A stretch of DNA of 64,000 nucleotides. Origin: Protea cynaroides. Its lineage: Eukaryota > Streptophyta > Magnoliopsida > Proteales > Proteaceae. A program made the position numbers and the translations under genes. The notes under the pieces are model-generated. The model ran no database searches. It was not told where the DNA came from and saw nothing but the letters and a program-made list of their open reading frames with translations. Position 1 is the first letter of the stretch. Every line of letters begins with the position of its first letter. The stretch is taken from the NCBI GenBank assembly GCA_028583415.1, contig CM053267.1:17217583-17281582 (forward strand), given 5' to 3'. Below, one piece after another: positions 32,611 to 45,415 of the stretch.

Positions 32611-35570
32611 CTGGAGTCGCCACCTAGATAAGATCTAGGACCTATAAATGATGTCCCTCAATGGAGGGACACTAATGACTCGCGCAAATGGAATGACTAT
32701 ATCGTCTCATCAAAGGCAGGTAAGTGCTAAATTATGAGTTGGGAAGGTGTTAGGCACCCAACTCGCCTGGTTGAACCAGTCTCTTTAAATCCTATCTTTT
32801 CCTACAGTTTATGAATGCTTGGGACTATCTAATTAAACTACAAGATATAAGAAAAAATCCTAATTTGATCTCTAATTCTTTACTAACTATACATGACATA
32901 AGCTGAAATTATACAAATTAAACAAGAAAATAATCACAAAATGAATTACAGAATTTAATAAACATCTTAATCGTATATCTAAAGAAAGGAAAAAATGATA
33001 TACAACATATCACCGAGGTCTGGGGAAATCCCAGACCACCTACGTATCCCTGTGCTGTAGGAATCAGACCAAACGTAGTTCGGATGGGTGTGTACGTACC
33101 AAGTGTGTGCAAAAAAAAAAAAGGGACTCTCCCAAAATATTAGAACGCATCCCAAGCGAGAGATGTCCCCACAATCATGGAACACATCCGATGATGAGAG
33201 ATGTCCCCACAACAGTGAGACCTATCTCAGTGTAGAGGCATTTCCTTTCACAGAAAAATTTTCTCGCTGAGGTAATCCCATAATACATGAAACTTACTTC
33301 AATTTGACCAAGCGTGGAGTGACCAAACTCCCCTGTAGCCTACGTATCTCTCGAGACCTCTGTCCCTTAAGAATCAAGTCAAGTGTAGTTCCCATGGATT
33401 GACGAGCCATGAACACGTGTGACAACACTTAGGAGAGGCAAAAGCCTCAGCACTCAACACATCGAGGTCCAGTAAATCTCACTCACATCCCACATTCGGG
33501 ATACCCAGGTGGGCCTTCCGTCGGGCCACCAACCCTATGCATATATCTACCCAATCATATATTTTTATTAATACATTTTTGATAAAACGATTTTTCACAC
33601 TCTTTGATCCAATCCTAGGGTTGGGTGGGCTCATTCTAAATGGGTCCATAATGGGTTGGATTCTTTAGAGTCCCCTAGCCAATTATATCGTGGGAAGTGT
33701 GCATCCTAACATACATCTATTACAAATTGATTGTTCAAATGGGGATACATCACTTGAGGGGATATGCATTCAAAAATCAAGTTTGGCATAAGGATTCCAC
33801 AGATACATCTATTAATCCAAGCATAAAACATCAAGTGTGGAAAGTTAACAAATTTGGTAACTCAAGCATATGTGACAGAGATATAAACATCAAACATTAG
33901 GCTAAATTACCATGTATTCAAAATAAGTGGCCATACTATGCATGGTTAAACCAACTCAGGTCAGACCCAAAATGAACTAACCTAGACCTAGACCAATCTA
34001 AACCTAACAAAACCAGCCTAACTTAAACTACAAAAAAACTCTAAAGACCTAAACCTCGACTAAACCGAACCAACTCAACTCAACCTAAACTAGACCAATA
34101 CCACCCAATAAACCTAAACCCTAACCTAAACTGAACCAACCATGGTTAAACCAAACCAAACCAAATCCTATGAACCATGAACCTAGACTAACCCAAACCA
34201 AATCAAACCAAACCAAATGGATCTAAACCCTGACCTAATCCTGAACCAAACCTGGCTAAACCAAACCAAACCAACCTATAGCTCTGAACCTAAACTAACC
34301 AAGTCCACTCATATGAACCAGAACCTATTCCAAGCCAAACCCGAACTAGCTCTATTCAAACTAGTCCCAGTCAGGGAGAATCACCGTGAACAATATCTAC
34401 CACTTGACAACAAAAAAAAAAAAAAAAAAAAAAAAGGAAGAAAAGACTACTACCCAGACTAGAGGACACAATGAGTTGCAGATAGTAATAAAAAGAAAAA
34501 AGACAACAAGATGACTATCAATGCTTCTCAATCAACATGAAACAAATTACTGAGATACAAAGAAAGAAAACATGGCCTCTCAATCATTATGCCAACAATA
34601 CCAAGTGACGAGAAAAGGAAAAAAATGAATTACATTATTCTTAATCGAAACTAAAGGGAAGATTAAGCAAAATAATCCGAACTTAACTCAACTTGTTTGG
34701 ACTAGACATGAATCATGCATAGGGGCAATGTTAGTCACATTCAAATTGGAGGGCTCTACTAATTCTCAACAGCAAGCCATCTATGTACTAAAAAAATGAA
34801 ACAGAAGAAATAACAGAAGAGATAGGAGAAATACCAGAGATGGGAGAAGAAAATGGCCAACACTCCCTTTCTTTCCCTTTCTTGCTTCTTCAACTCTCGG
34901 TCAGATCCACCTACGGTTTCCTTTTCCATCTTCTCTTCTTTACTCTGCTTCCCATTCTTGGCTCTCTGCTTCTTTCTCAATCTCCCAGCCAACGGCCAAT
35001 AACCTCTTATCTTCTCCTACTTCTTCTCTATCGACAACCCAAAAAAAAAATAAAAATAAAGAGAGAATCCCTCTTAGGTCCCTCTCTCAATCTCGATTTC
35101 TCTCTCACTGATTTGCCCTTTATGATCGGACCTTCTCCCTCGCAAGAAAGAAACCCCCAAAACCATTAAAAGAGAACCTCATGGTTTTCTCTCTCTCAAA
35201 CCTACAAGAAAAGGACCTCCCTAGATCTTACAGCCGTCAAACTCTATAAAGGCATTTAAAAGTTTTTTTTTCCTTTTTTTAAACTTCCCAAAACTTGTTT
35301 TTTTCTCAAGTATTTTTATGACCCCTTAAATGCATTCTCTTTCATAGTCCCATCAAGTCCCTTTTTAAAAAACCATAAAACCACTTCACAGACATGTTGA
35401 AACCCCTACGGTAAAACCCACATTTTTTTTCTAATTTTTTGTTTTTTGTTTTTATTTTTTTTTCCCTCTCCTCTCTTGGACATATCCCACTATCCCATCA
35501 CGAGTGATAATTTTATTTTTTTTTTCTTTTCCTTTGATCATCATTCTTTTTTTTATAAATAATATAATGT
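32611..35570 (-). repeat. Tat/Ogre-like LTR with PBS-like site, copy 1
   Basis: The minus-strand PBS-like TGGCGACTCCAG is at 32611-32622; Tat/Ogre elements are known for GGCGACTCC-type primer sites. On the plus strand the typical LTR blocks follow: GGGAAGGTGTTAGGCACCC at about 32741 and CTACGTATCCCTG near 33039 (again near 33338), then a degenerate AACC-rich tract (33950-34340), poly-A (34412-34434), and a CT-rich tract (34860-35220). The outer boundary is estimated. No protein-coding region recognised. Confidence 0.55.
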
Positions 35571-36640
35571 CACTTGAACAATTAAAAGAATATATGGTTT
35601 GAAGATTCTCTCTTAATCACTTATATGAAACCCACCTAACAAAGCTATTTTTATTCTTTTATCATTAAGTAAGGAAAAACTAAAATAAAACAAAACAAAA
35701 ATTTATTGAGAGGCAATGGCAAAAATGTGGTGCTGACTGCTTGCCTCTAACATATAAGTTGATATTATCGTAGGTGGCGTGGATCACGCTCCATGCTGTG
35801 AGGATCGTACAGATACTTCCTTATGTAGATCTAGAATGGATTTCCAAATCGGATCTCTCTGTCAACACATTCCATGATTGCTCCAGGATTTTACGTCGGT
35901 GGAGACTTTCCTTTATAGGATAAGTGCCCTGGATAAGGCTTCCAGTTGTACATGTTGAGCTCTGAGGAGTAAACCTATCAAGGGCGAGGTTTCGAGCTCC
36001 GAGATAGACCTTGATAGTGGATGAGGCTCCGACGTCCAAGGCTGGACCTTGACGATGATGCCCATCGAGGTCCTTGGCTCATCTCCGATGTGGGACCTTG
36101 GAGACCTAGAAAATAGAGGGCTCCACGCCACCATCAGACTACTTCTTTGGTGAACTTGAGCACATGTGGCACGACCCCATTGGAGGGATATAATCCCCAT
36201 AACAGGTACCCCTTGCTTTTGCAGGCATAGAAAGGCTAGGAGAGCAACAATAATTCAATTGCCTTAGGGTCAAATTGCCAATGTGAAGGATAGGCTAGCA
36301 ATAGTTGTCTGAGGCCAATTGCAAGGCCAAGGCTCAAGGCGTGACATGGAATAATGATGTTAGTTAATCCGTGTTTCGATGTTCATGCTAGAATTCAAAA
36401 AGGTGTGAGGACTTTGTGGGACTTGCCAATCGCCTTGATCTTCAGACAGGGACATCGATGTGATATGCTACATTAAATGCGACAAGACCCAAATGTATGG
36501 GGATCGAACACGTGTCCCCTCTTCGAGCTGTTCCACTTTGACGCTTCATTTTTTAGCCATTAGGCTACGGTTTAGGCCATAATGGCCTAGACTTGAACTT
36601 TGGCTTGGTTTCGAAGCATACTCCTTGGCTCTAGCTCTAG
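35571..36640. other. non-coding stretch, probably promoter side of the next transposon gene
   Basis: Contains GGACCTTGG/CCTTGACG sub-repeats at 36010-36110. No gene recognised. The end leads into a TATA box at 36649. Confidence 0.35.
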
Positions 36641-36648
36641 GAATGGGG

Positions 36649-37223
36649 TTTATATAAACCCTAATCTCTTCATTTTCTTGTTCCTTCTTCTTTATTTTAC
36701 TGTAGTCTTCTTCCCAAGATAAGAGCTTCTAAAGGTTTTCGAGCTTCTGGTATACTCTACAATGGTCTCTCTACGACTTACAACTCCATGTAAGTAGAAT
36801 GGCTAGGATCAAGAGACCTAACTATAGGTTAGAGTCTGATGACACTAAAAATCCCACCGACGAGTCGACTGCTTCTAGAGGTGGCGTCTATACTTAAACT
36901 TCTGCCCCTACTCCACGTAAGGGCTAGAAACCTCCACTGATGGTCTTTGTAACGGGCAAGGACATCACGCAAGATGTCCGTAGGGCAAAGCATGACAAAA
37001 AACTAGAAAAACTGGCAACCGAGACTCCCAAAAAGTCAAGGTTCGCCACCATTGAATATGAGAACAAGATAGTGCCCGAGGAACTAGAGGCCTTCAGGAA
37101 CCTCACCGGATTCCCAAAGTGATCACCTTTTAACTAGCTGATCCTGATGAGAGAATGTGTATACCTCGGCACGAGGCCATGGCTGTGTATGAAGAGATGT
37201 TCTTCCTTGGCTTCCGACTTCCC
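36649..37223 (+). pseudogene. putative gypsy-type transposon ORF (PF04195-like), N-terminal part, copy 1
   Basis: The TATA box TTTATATAAACCC (36649-36657) is followed by a 140-base TC-rich leader and ATG at 36799. In frame are an acidic/Ser-rich start, two stops (about 36895 and 36926), then FATIEYENKIVPEELEAF (about 37030-37095). Next come a stop, a frameshift and ERMCIPRHEAMAVYEEMFF (about 37155-37210), which resembles the N-half of the plant 'putative gypsy type transposon' domain (VAVYEEM...GLRFPL). Similarity ends at about 37223, where an LTR-like segment starts. Function of this protein family is unknown; it occurs as an extra ORF in Tat-type retroelements. Confidence in the domain is from recognised motifs only. 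Confidence 0.5.
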
Positions 37224-37968
37224 ATGTCTTGTGTCACGGTTGAAAATTGTCTCACTGATCTGTGATCCGGATAATCTGTAATTACAAAGATTAAACAAGA
37301 GAGTTGGGCGACTAAGCCCCGAGTACACTTCGATGCCTAAGTTAGATTCCCAATGTAAACAGTCAAGAGATAGTTGGAAGCTATCTCCAGTTTAGAGAAA
37401 GAGGGAAACATAGAGAGAGTTTGAGCATAGGAGAGAAAGAGATAATGAACAGGTGAATAGTGAGATGATTTACCTGAAGGGATCGCCCTCTACTTATAGA
37501 GATTGGGATGAAGCATGGAGGTATCAGGACTCTAGGGTGGTAATTCACCAATAGGACTACCAGATGTCACTCTGTGGGACACCCAGGTCATAGACTCCGA
37601 GTAGGAGTAAGAGACTGTAGCCAAGGAAGCTAAGTCGGTGAAGACAAGGGTGACAGGTGTCACCATATGGTTGGTCATAGAGCCATGAGGATCGACATCG
37701 TATTCCTATAGGAGAAGGACCCCTACGATGTAAACCAATCACCTTAGAACTCTGGACTGCAATCGGGAGATGTACCTCGATAGGACTATACCTTCGACCA
37801 AGCGCCATGTCCTGATAGGACTGTACCTCTGTCCAGGAGACGTGCCCGGATAGGACTATGCCTCCGAGTAGACAAGGCCGAGCACCACTTTATCGAGCCT
37901 GGTTGGCCTAGACAGTGTTGGGTGCCACGTGTAAGGTTTTTATTGGATGATGTTTTTCCCCCCTAACA
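37224..37968 (-). repeat. LTR-like segment interrupting the transposon ORF
   Basis: Read on minus it starts TGTTAGGGGGGAAAAAC at 37968, has TATA-like TCTATAAGTAG (about 37491-37501) followed by a GA-rich leader, and ends near 37224 with CCGTGACACA. No target duplication or PBS was found, so the ends are tentative. It could instead be a minus-strand promoter of the same element. Confidence 0.3.
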
Positions 37969-38463
37969 ATTACCTCTTGAGCTGTCAGATGTGAATGGTT
38001 CGATAGTGCAAATATCCTCTGGCCAACCATTCCAATCCGATCGATTGCAACTCATGTCTACTAGTATGCGCGCTCGTCAGTACAAGGCTATAAATTGTCA
38101 TTCGTCCCATTATCATCTGATCGGCCTCTAATGCCATCAGAGCTTCCAAACAAGCACCTAGCAGCTGTCGCCAGCTGGCTCCACTAACTGTTGGAGCACA
38201 AAAAGTGAAGTGCCACAACCTCAGAATGTCAAACTCACGCAATCATTGATCCCCACGCCTGGGAACGGTTGGCTCCATCTAATGGCAGAGGATCAACTTA
38301 CACGCCTTGAGAAGACACACCATAAAGTCCCCTACAATCGAGTAGAGCCGTTATGATGGGCTGGTGTCAGCCTATCATGTCACGACCGATGCGACAGACC
38401 TCCATCCACTACTGTAGCAAAGAGTGGACGGGGGTTATTTAAACCAATTCAGATCCTGAGCCC

Positions 38464-40075
38464 TATAAATACTGCCCTCTTCCTTAGTTCGATCATTTGG
38501 ACGATTTGAAGCTCGAGCAACCAGTGTCTGGTCGGAAGTCTTTCCGACCTTCTTGTTTTTCACTCGTCTTCTTTTTTCCATTTCAATCAGTAAGTCTTCC
38601 TCCCCTTGCTCTCCATTTTTTCTTCCTTGTGCATGTTTTTAATTTCTTTTTCTTTCGATAGTGTCAATCCCACAGTGAGAGGGAGTGTGAGTAGAAAAGA
38701 TACCATGGCCTAGTATAGAACTTCGTCTTCAGACGAATCTTCAAGTTTCATCATCAAAGGTGATACGTCCTCCACTAGGAAAAACCCATCTAAGAGAAAA
38801 AGGTCTAGGGACTCAATAAGTCTAGAATTTGACTCGCAGGCCACTGAGTCGGAGGGATCTGTTAATGTCGTAGACCCTTCTAAGTCTTCGGAGGTTGTGC
38901 CATTTGCCTCTGAACACCCTTCTGAACAAGCCTCCGATCACCCTTCTGAACACGCCTCTGAACGCCATTATGAACAAGCCTCCGACCACCCTTCTGAATA
39001 AGCCTCTGACTACAGCTCCTTAGAAGCGGTCGAGAGAAGCCAACTAGCCAGCACCTCTGCTCGGAGGGTCACCCGCAAGAGGAGTGGCAAGCCAACCATA
39101 CCCCCTCTAGATAAGCTTCTTGCTCTAGAAGCAGTTAGTAGGGTTTCTTCTGAACCACCTCTGTCCCAAATCTATCAAACCTACTAGCTTGAGGCCCCAA
39201 TGAAAACCGTCATGACTCGGCTTCCTTTACCTGGGAAAGGGCTTGCAGCCTGACCCCTTTCAAAATTTGTGTATATGAACACACCTTAAAGTTTGGTCTC
39301 CGATTCCCACTTCATCCCCTCATGGTCGACATCTTCAAAACCTATAGCATCACCCCCGCTCAACTGACTCTGAACGGGTGGCGATGCATTTACACCTTCA
39401 TCATCTTTATTCGTTGCCTCAGTGAAATTCCAACCATCAACCTGTTTAGGTCACTGTTTAAGTTTAGCAGCCTGAGAGAGAAAAACTCTTTGAGCGACTG
39501 GTACTATTTCAGTCAGAGGGACATGAAGAAGCTCCCCCTAATCTCCCAAAAGCCTTCCTCCATCCATGGGTAGAAGGAAAAGTATTTCTTTCCGTCGGAC
39601 AGCTCGCAACTCTCATTGTTGAATGCTTGGCTCATAGTTGAGGCATCTGGATTCAACAAGAAGCCCAACTTGACCTTAGAGGAGAAGTACATCCACCAGA
39701 AGGTGAAGGAGGGCAAAACCGTCCCCTATGCCCACTTGGCGGACTCTGAAATCTTGCCTGAGTATGACCTGCTAGGTGAGTTCTTTGGTATGCCTTCTTT
39801 TCTCTGACCTAAACTGTTGCTTGTTACTAACCATTTGTTATGCCTTGTTGTGAATGCAGTAAACTTTTCAAACAAGCAGCAGATGGCCTGTCTAATGCAT
39901 AAGCAAATTATAAGGGGCGGCCCTGGAAAGGCGGCCTCCCAAAGGATGCCCCCACCAAGGGGGTGGTGACTCGGTCCCAGGCGGCCTAGGATGACCCTAA
40001 AGGGAAGAGGTTGGCCCTGATGGAGGGAGCGAGGAAAAAGATCAAGTTGGCGTAGGAACTGCCCATCGACTTATA
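38464..40075 (+). pseudogene. putative gypsy-type transposon ORF (PF04195-like), copy 2, with introns
   Basis: TATAAAT at 38464, a leader with a possible intron (GTAAGT at 38590 to ATAG at 38661), and ATG at 38705. The Ser/Glu-rich N-terminus contains HPSEQASDHPSEHASE-type repeats (about 38915-39005). The core motifs are TLKFGLRFPLHPLMVDIFK (about 39285-39340, after a 2-base insertion near 39274), ITPAQLTLNGWR, RSLFKFSSL and DWYYFSQRDMKKLPL (to 39535). A TAG replaces Trp at about 39570. A second intron (39776-39859, GTGAGT...GCAG) restores the frame from EYDLL into NFSNKQQM. A frameshift near 39950 and further stops follow. It lies opposite to the minus-oriented Tat/Ogre-like LTRs, as the extra gene of Grande-type elements does. 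Function unknown. Confidence 0.62.
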
Positions 40076-41560
40076 CCATTCAAGGGGTGCTTACATGATG
40101 GGATTATTTTATTATATTAATGGTGTTCTTGAGTTTGTGAAGAGGAGATATGCACTCAAGGTGTTTGTTAAAACACTAGGAAAGAAAATAGAGCTTGTTA
40201 TGACATCTTTGAAGATTAAAGAACACGATTTTGGACTTTCTTACATAAAATGAGCATCCAGTTGTGGAATTATCAACAAAAGATAATCCACCTGAGTATT
40301 TCCCTATTTTATTGTATTTCATAGACTAGGAGGTGTTTGATGAAATGTTTATGAGAATACCTAGACTATAATTGGGTTGGCGAATTAAATTTGTATGAGC
40401 TTTCATTGTAGGAAATCGATATAAGCTCGTTCATTATATTATTTGCTTCCCATGGGTGCAGGTTAAGCATGCTGTGCAGTGTGTGCTGAACACTGGTACT
40501 TGATACCTAAATTCCTGGCATATGTGTGCCCTCCTAGTTTTATATTGGATAAATTGGGTGTATGTACTCCCTGCTGTATAGACAGCTAAAAAAAACGTAT
40601 TAAGTATATACGAAGCCCGTAGATTATTACTCCATAGACTAGCCATCATACACTATGATGGTGAACTACGTATATCTGGTGTTGTGGGTTGTGTTTATTT
40701 TGTATCTTGTGAAGTACGTGGAATGACTTGCAGGATGGGTGTGCACAATGTGGTAGACCTGGCCACTCTGTGGTAGTGAGGTGGTTGTGCATACCACTGT
40801 GTGTTGGTGATTGCTTCTGTGATAGTGTGGTTATGGTCAGTGAGTAGAGTGTCAACTCAGCGTAGTGTGTCTTCAAGGAATTATATAGAAGAATTTTTGA
40901 AGACACTGATTCACCCCCTTCTCAGTGTCAACCTGTAATCAACACATTTTTCATCAATAGGTATTTTTGTTATCTCTTGGCGTTCGACAAAGTAGAAGAT
41001 TCGTTTTTCTATTTTTTGGGTCCTTCTGTTCTTGAATTAATTGTTTGAAGATTTCCTCTATTTTTCCTTGATATTCGTATGATTGCTTCCTGGGTTTGTT
41101 CCTATTCTTTGAGATCTTAGAAGAGTTTTATTGTCCATGGAAATTGGGTATGGATTTTTAGAGGATTATGCAGTTTCTGCATTTGGGTATTCCACCATTT
41201 GTTTGTTGTGTTAGGAAAATGATTTGTTTTTGTCTCCCCCATTACCGCTTAAATATGATTGAGTGGTAATGGATTTCCAAAGTTCGACTTTGTTGGATCC
41301 ATTTTTGGGCTTTAATATTTGATTTCAGATACAAAAATGGGCTTTAATATTTGATTTTAGATACAAAGATGCATTTTTTTGCCATTTAGTTCTTTCTAAA
41401 CATAATCTTCTCTTACATTCCCTGCATTTCTCTGGATTTAAATGATATTTTGTTGTAATGGGGTTTCCCATATGTATGAGAAGGTGGTTCGTTTGATCTG
41501 ATTTTGTACTCAGATATCGTGGTTTTACTTGTCAGATGACTTTTGTGGATTGATTAGGAG
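40076..41560. other. spacer with a copia-LTR-like end and possible IQD 5' leader
   Basis: Around 40890-40945 the text (GACACTGATTCACCCCC then CTCAGTGTCAAC) resembles the 3' end of copia LTRs; no PBS follows. 40950-41560 is T-rich and directly precedes the IQD start codon, so it may be captured IQD leader/intron sequence. Confidence 0.35.
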
Positions 41561-41878
41561 ATGGGGAAGATAGGCAATTGGTTTATTGCAGTGAAGAAAG
41601 CTTTCAGTCCTGAATCTGAGGAGAAGAAAGATCAGATTTGGAGGATTAGACTTCTACATGCTTTGCCTTTTCCTTTGTTGATTTCGTTGCATGTTGAATA
41701 TGGTATTCTGATGTAATTGTTGTTCTGCATACTATTCCTTTCTTAATAGGGAAGCAATAAATCGAAGAAGAAATGGTTTGGAAAACAAAAACACCACGAA
41801 CCCATTGCTCCCTCCGTGGAAATTGGCACTGCACCTTCGGCTCCCTCCAAAGAAGATAATAACTCATTCAGTTTCTAA
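41561..41878 (+). pseudogene. IQD (IQ67-domain) protein, first two exons only
   Basis: Exon 1 (41561-41635, 25 codons, MGKIGNWFIAVKKAFSPESE) and exon 2 (41750-41878, starting GSNKSKKKWFGKQKH) match the conserved N-terminus of plant IQD proteins, calmodulin-binding scaffold proteins of microtubules and nucleus. The intron (41636-41749) has a good acceptor (TTCTTAATAG) but its donor reads CAG|AT, one G-to-A change from GT, so splicing is doubtful. Exon 2 runs into TAA at 41876, and no IQ motifs or DUF4005 tail follow in the next 2 kb. It is therefore a gene fragment, either a truncated duplicate or DNA captured by a transposon. Confidence 0.72.
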
Positions 41879-43689
41879 ATGAAAACAATCCAAAAAGAAA
41901 GAAAAAGAAAAGAGGAAGCTTCAAAATTAAGGGATAAGGGCTAACTTGTAATTTTACTATATAAGGGTGGTATGGTCATTATAATTAATTTGTCTATGTG
42001 ACATCAACAATTATCACCTTCTATTTAATAGATTGTAATTAATTGTCATGAATTTTTAAATTGAGGGAAAGTTTGTGTCCTTTTAAACATGAGAGGGGAG
42101 GTTGGTGTCTTTTAGCCTAAATACATGGGAGGTTTATGTAGTTTACCCTTGATATTATTATTTAGTCTACCATCATGAAGTCTCCTTTAGTTCATTTGCC
42201 ACTTAAGTGTTCATAAAATTGTCTGATCTGAATTTTCTTGTTAACTAAAGGAAATCCATTAGAAACTCATCCTACCTACGTTCTGTCCATCTACCAACAG
42301 CATAAAAAGAAGATTCAACAACTAATTGAGGGTAGTGCCTCTCTAGGTAAAACAGAAATTCATTTGTGAAATTCAGCACCTAATTGGTTTGCCTTAACTC
42401 TATATCCTTGTAAAGTACCAGTTACTTTACGTTGTTCAGATTACTCTATCCCTGATCAATAACATGCATTAACAAGGTTAAATGTCGATAGAATTGTTAC
42501 CAGGCTTTGGTTTCTAAACTGTTCTGCTCTTCATTGCTGTTCTGACTCTGTAGGCATCATTCCACAGACCTATACTTGCATACATATTTGCAATAAGAAC
42601 ATAGTCTCCACTGCAATCCGGCTCTAACTCTAGTAGATGCCTCCTCACCCTCTCCTAGTTGAATGTGTCCATGAACTGGACAAGCAACCCAGTAATGTCC
42701 TCCACACAATGGCATTACACTCCATTGGCATGTTCCTTATTAGTTGGTATGCTTCCATCACAAAATCTGTTCACCCAAGAAAATCTGAAATTTGGGCAAA
42801 GAGTTTTGAATTTGAAATGAATTTGGGCAAAGAGTTACCCAAGTTGTGGAAAGAAAATCTGAGACAGAATTGGACTGAAACAACTCTTCAGCATTAATGC
42901 CATTGATATACATACATATGGATTTATGTACATGTTAGTGGGATCAAATAGATCAACATCTACTATTGTTAACTCACTCTCTCTCTCTAGGCCAGCTTCT
43001 GCCAACCAGGAGACTTGCCATCTCAAATACATGACTTAGTCAATTTATAGTGCTAGAGAGACAGAGACAGAAAAGAGAGGTTGCTCTGTAGGCTTTTCTC
43101 TCTTTTCCAAATAGTGTCTATCAGTTCTAGCTCATGTCTTTGTTATTTTATTTTGATTGTTATTATTTGAAACTAAAGCAATAATTGCAGATAGTTTCTC
43201 TTCACTTTGACTTCTGAATTGTGGTTGAAAATTTAATTTCTCATCTTCCATATTAGATAATCATTGTTTCTCCTTAGTTAATCATTTAAATTGAGTGATG
43301 GTTCTTCCTATTTAAATGTTGGATTATTTGTAATTGTGTAATTCCTGTTCAAAATTTCTATCACTTGTTCCAAATTTTTTTAGTCCACATATGCAAGTCA
43401 GATAAGTATGATGATGATTGAGATGATGTTTATGTCTAATTGGCATCGTGAGAGAGCCCCTTCTATTTATTTTTGCATAAAATGACATACTTATACTCCA
43501 TTTCTTTATTTTGATTAAATAATGCTTTGTATATATAAGTGTGATCCCATTATCTTTTGTCATCCAATTTTATATTCAAAGGTTTGGAATAAGAACAAAA
43601 TCTTTCGGTAGTAGAAGTTCTAATGCACTTATTGGAGACATGTTCATGTAAAACTCGCATGCTTAAATGAATTTTTGTATTTGAAGTTT
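41879..43689. other. AT-rich spacer
   Basis: At 42105-42155 ACATGGGAGGTTTATGTAGTTTACCC resembles a Mutator-type terminal sequence, but no inverted partner was found. The frame at 42637-42897 has no recognisable domain. Nothing else supported. Confidence 0.35.
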
Positions 43690-44119
43690 GTGTTAAACTT
43701 TTTCTTGTTCATAGGGTTTCATCCCAAACCCTAATATCCATAAAGAGATCTAAGATACAATGATAATCAATGTAATCAATAATTGTAAAGACATACATGA
43801 GAAAGATTGATTTCTGTCATTATTCTCCAAGATTGGTGTTGGAGCTTTGATTACGATCTTCTACAACCAATAGAGGTTCCATGTGTTTCTCACTGCTTGT
43901 AGGTACAGAGAGAAGAAATCAACTATGACTGTGGGGTAGTATATATAAAACTATCACAAACCTTAATCAGTCCCACACTATAAAAGGGATTGGTTATCGG
44001 GATTGGTTATCTCTTTATCTTGTCATGAACTAAACTGAACCGGTCTAACCTAGTGATACAGACTCCCACTGATCAATGGGCCCAGTAATTAATCAAGCCT
44101 ACACATAAATATTCCAACA
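43690..44119 (-). repeat. 3' LTR of the copia relic
   Basis: Minus-strand start TGTTGGAATATTTATG at 44119 lies directly after the PPT. TATA-like TTTTATATATACTA is at about 43938-43951. The LTR end is at one of two nearby CA positions (43689 or 43706). Confidence 0.65.
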
Positions 44120-44448
44120 TTCTTTCACTTGGGCTAGATTAATTACAATGCCACCATATCCATTCACATAATAAATCGCCACATATTTTGATCCAGCTAT
44201 TAAGCTTGTCAATGTTAAGCAACGGTGAAAAATAGACCTCAATATACGGTGTACCACCTTCTATCAGCCACATACAAAACCCTACCTAACAGCATGAATC
44301 GCCATGAGATAAAGAGTACTCTTTGATCGAATTACCTTTGACTGAGTTACCACAAAACCTTTATACTTGATATTATCCTCTTATGGCAAACCGCCTCTAG
44401 CTTGGATTAATTTCGCGCTTTGACACCCTGTTATAGTTTGTTTGGCTG

Positions 44449-44632
44449 AATATCTTTCTTAATCTTTGGCTGAATACTGCCTCTTAATTTGGCTGAATAG
44501 TGCCTTTTATAATTGGCTGAATACTGCCTTGTTTGACCTTTTGCTAAATACTGCCTGGTGTCTGGCTAATACTACCTAGTGTCTAGCTAAATACTCCATG
44601 TTTTATCTTTGACTAAATACAGCCTGAATCAT
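44449..44632. repeat. GGCTGAATACTGCCT minisatellite
   Basis: About eight diverged units of 22-30 bases (core GGCTGAATACTGCCT, later GCTAAATACT and GACTAAATAC) within the remaining copia interior. Confidence 0.75.
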
Positions 44633-44997
44633 GAATCAAATCACCAACGATACAAACAAACATATTACCAGATACGAATGAAAAACTTCCACTAACTAAG
44701 CACAACAAAATAATTCGTGACTACCGTATCATTCACAAGTCACTAAAAGCTCCCACTAGTGAAACATTCCAGTGTAATATTCATTCTTTGTCTTTGAAGA
44801 TCTTGAAATCACCCAACCATTCAATTACTACCATAAATTCAGAATTTAATATTTAATACACACAATGTATTCATTGTATAAAGAAGCCTTAAGATAAAAT
44901 AAAATCTTATTTAAATAAAATTGAATAGAAACCTGTTTTGGTAATTCTAAAACTAGAAATAAACTCTTTTTTTATGGAGGAAACAAAAAATAAAGAT

Positions 44998-45410
44998 TCA
45001 AAACATCAAACTGAATTTAAATAACTTTTTAACTTTTAATGTATCTGACTCCCAATTGGACTTGTATTTCACGAACATAAAAACTTCATTCCTATTGTGC
45101 ATCCTCTTCCTTAAAGTTCCTAGAATTCTTTTTCTTCTCCACCAACGCTTGCTGATTTTGCAATCCCTCTTTATGTGTCCTCTCTTTTGACACCACAAAC
45201 ATTTGATGTCGCTTAAATCTTTTTTTTTTTTCATGCTGCTCTTTATCATCTTTCTCCTTGTCATAAGGTTTCTTTCCTTTATTAGAAAAATATTTTCCTC
45301 TTTTGTGGGGTCCAACTCCTCATTGTCCAATGCCCTTGTTGGAGTTTTTCTTGTAAAACTTAGCATTGATGGATTCGATAGCCTCTTTTTTTATTTTCTT
45401 CATCTTCAGT
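44998..45410 (-). pseudogene. copia gag, C-terminal part with zinc knuckle
   Basis: The frame contains CLWCQKRGHIKRDC (45160-45201), a correct CX2CX4HX4C nucleic-acid-binding knuckle, in a Lys-rich context typical of copia gag. It continues on the other side of element C at 55966. A frame change with a stop occurs near 45365. Confidence 0.72.
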
Positions 45411-45415
45411 ACAAG
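45411..45415. repeat. target-site duplication ACAAG (left)
   Basis: ACAAG directly precedes TGTCATACCC of element C and recurs at 55961-55965 after its other end. Five bases is the standard duplication of Ty3/gypsy integration. Confidence 0.92.

Noticed and set aside
34040..34340. AACC-rich tract as telomere-like repeat
   Set aside because: The units are degenerate AACCAAACC/AACCTAAAC without the regular plant telomere unit; part of the Tat/Ogre-like LTR.
35041..35170. Plus frame 34840-35169 as a secreted protein
   Set aside because: Leu/Ser-rich by-product of the CT-rich LTR tract; no conserved domain.
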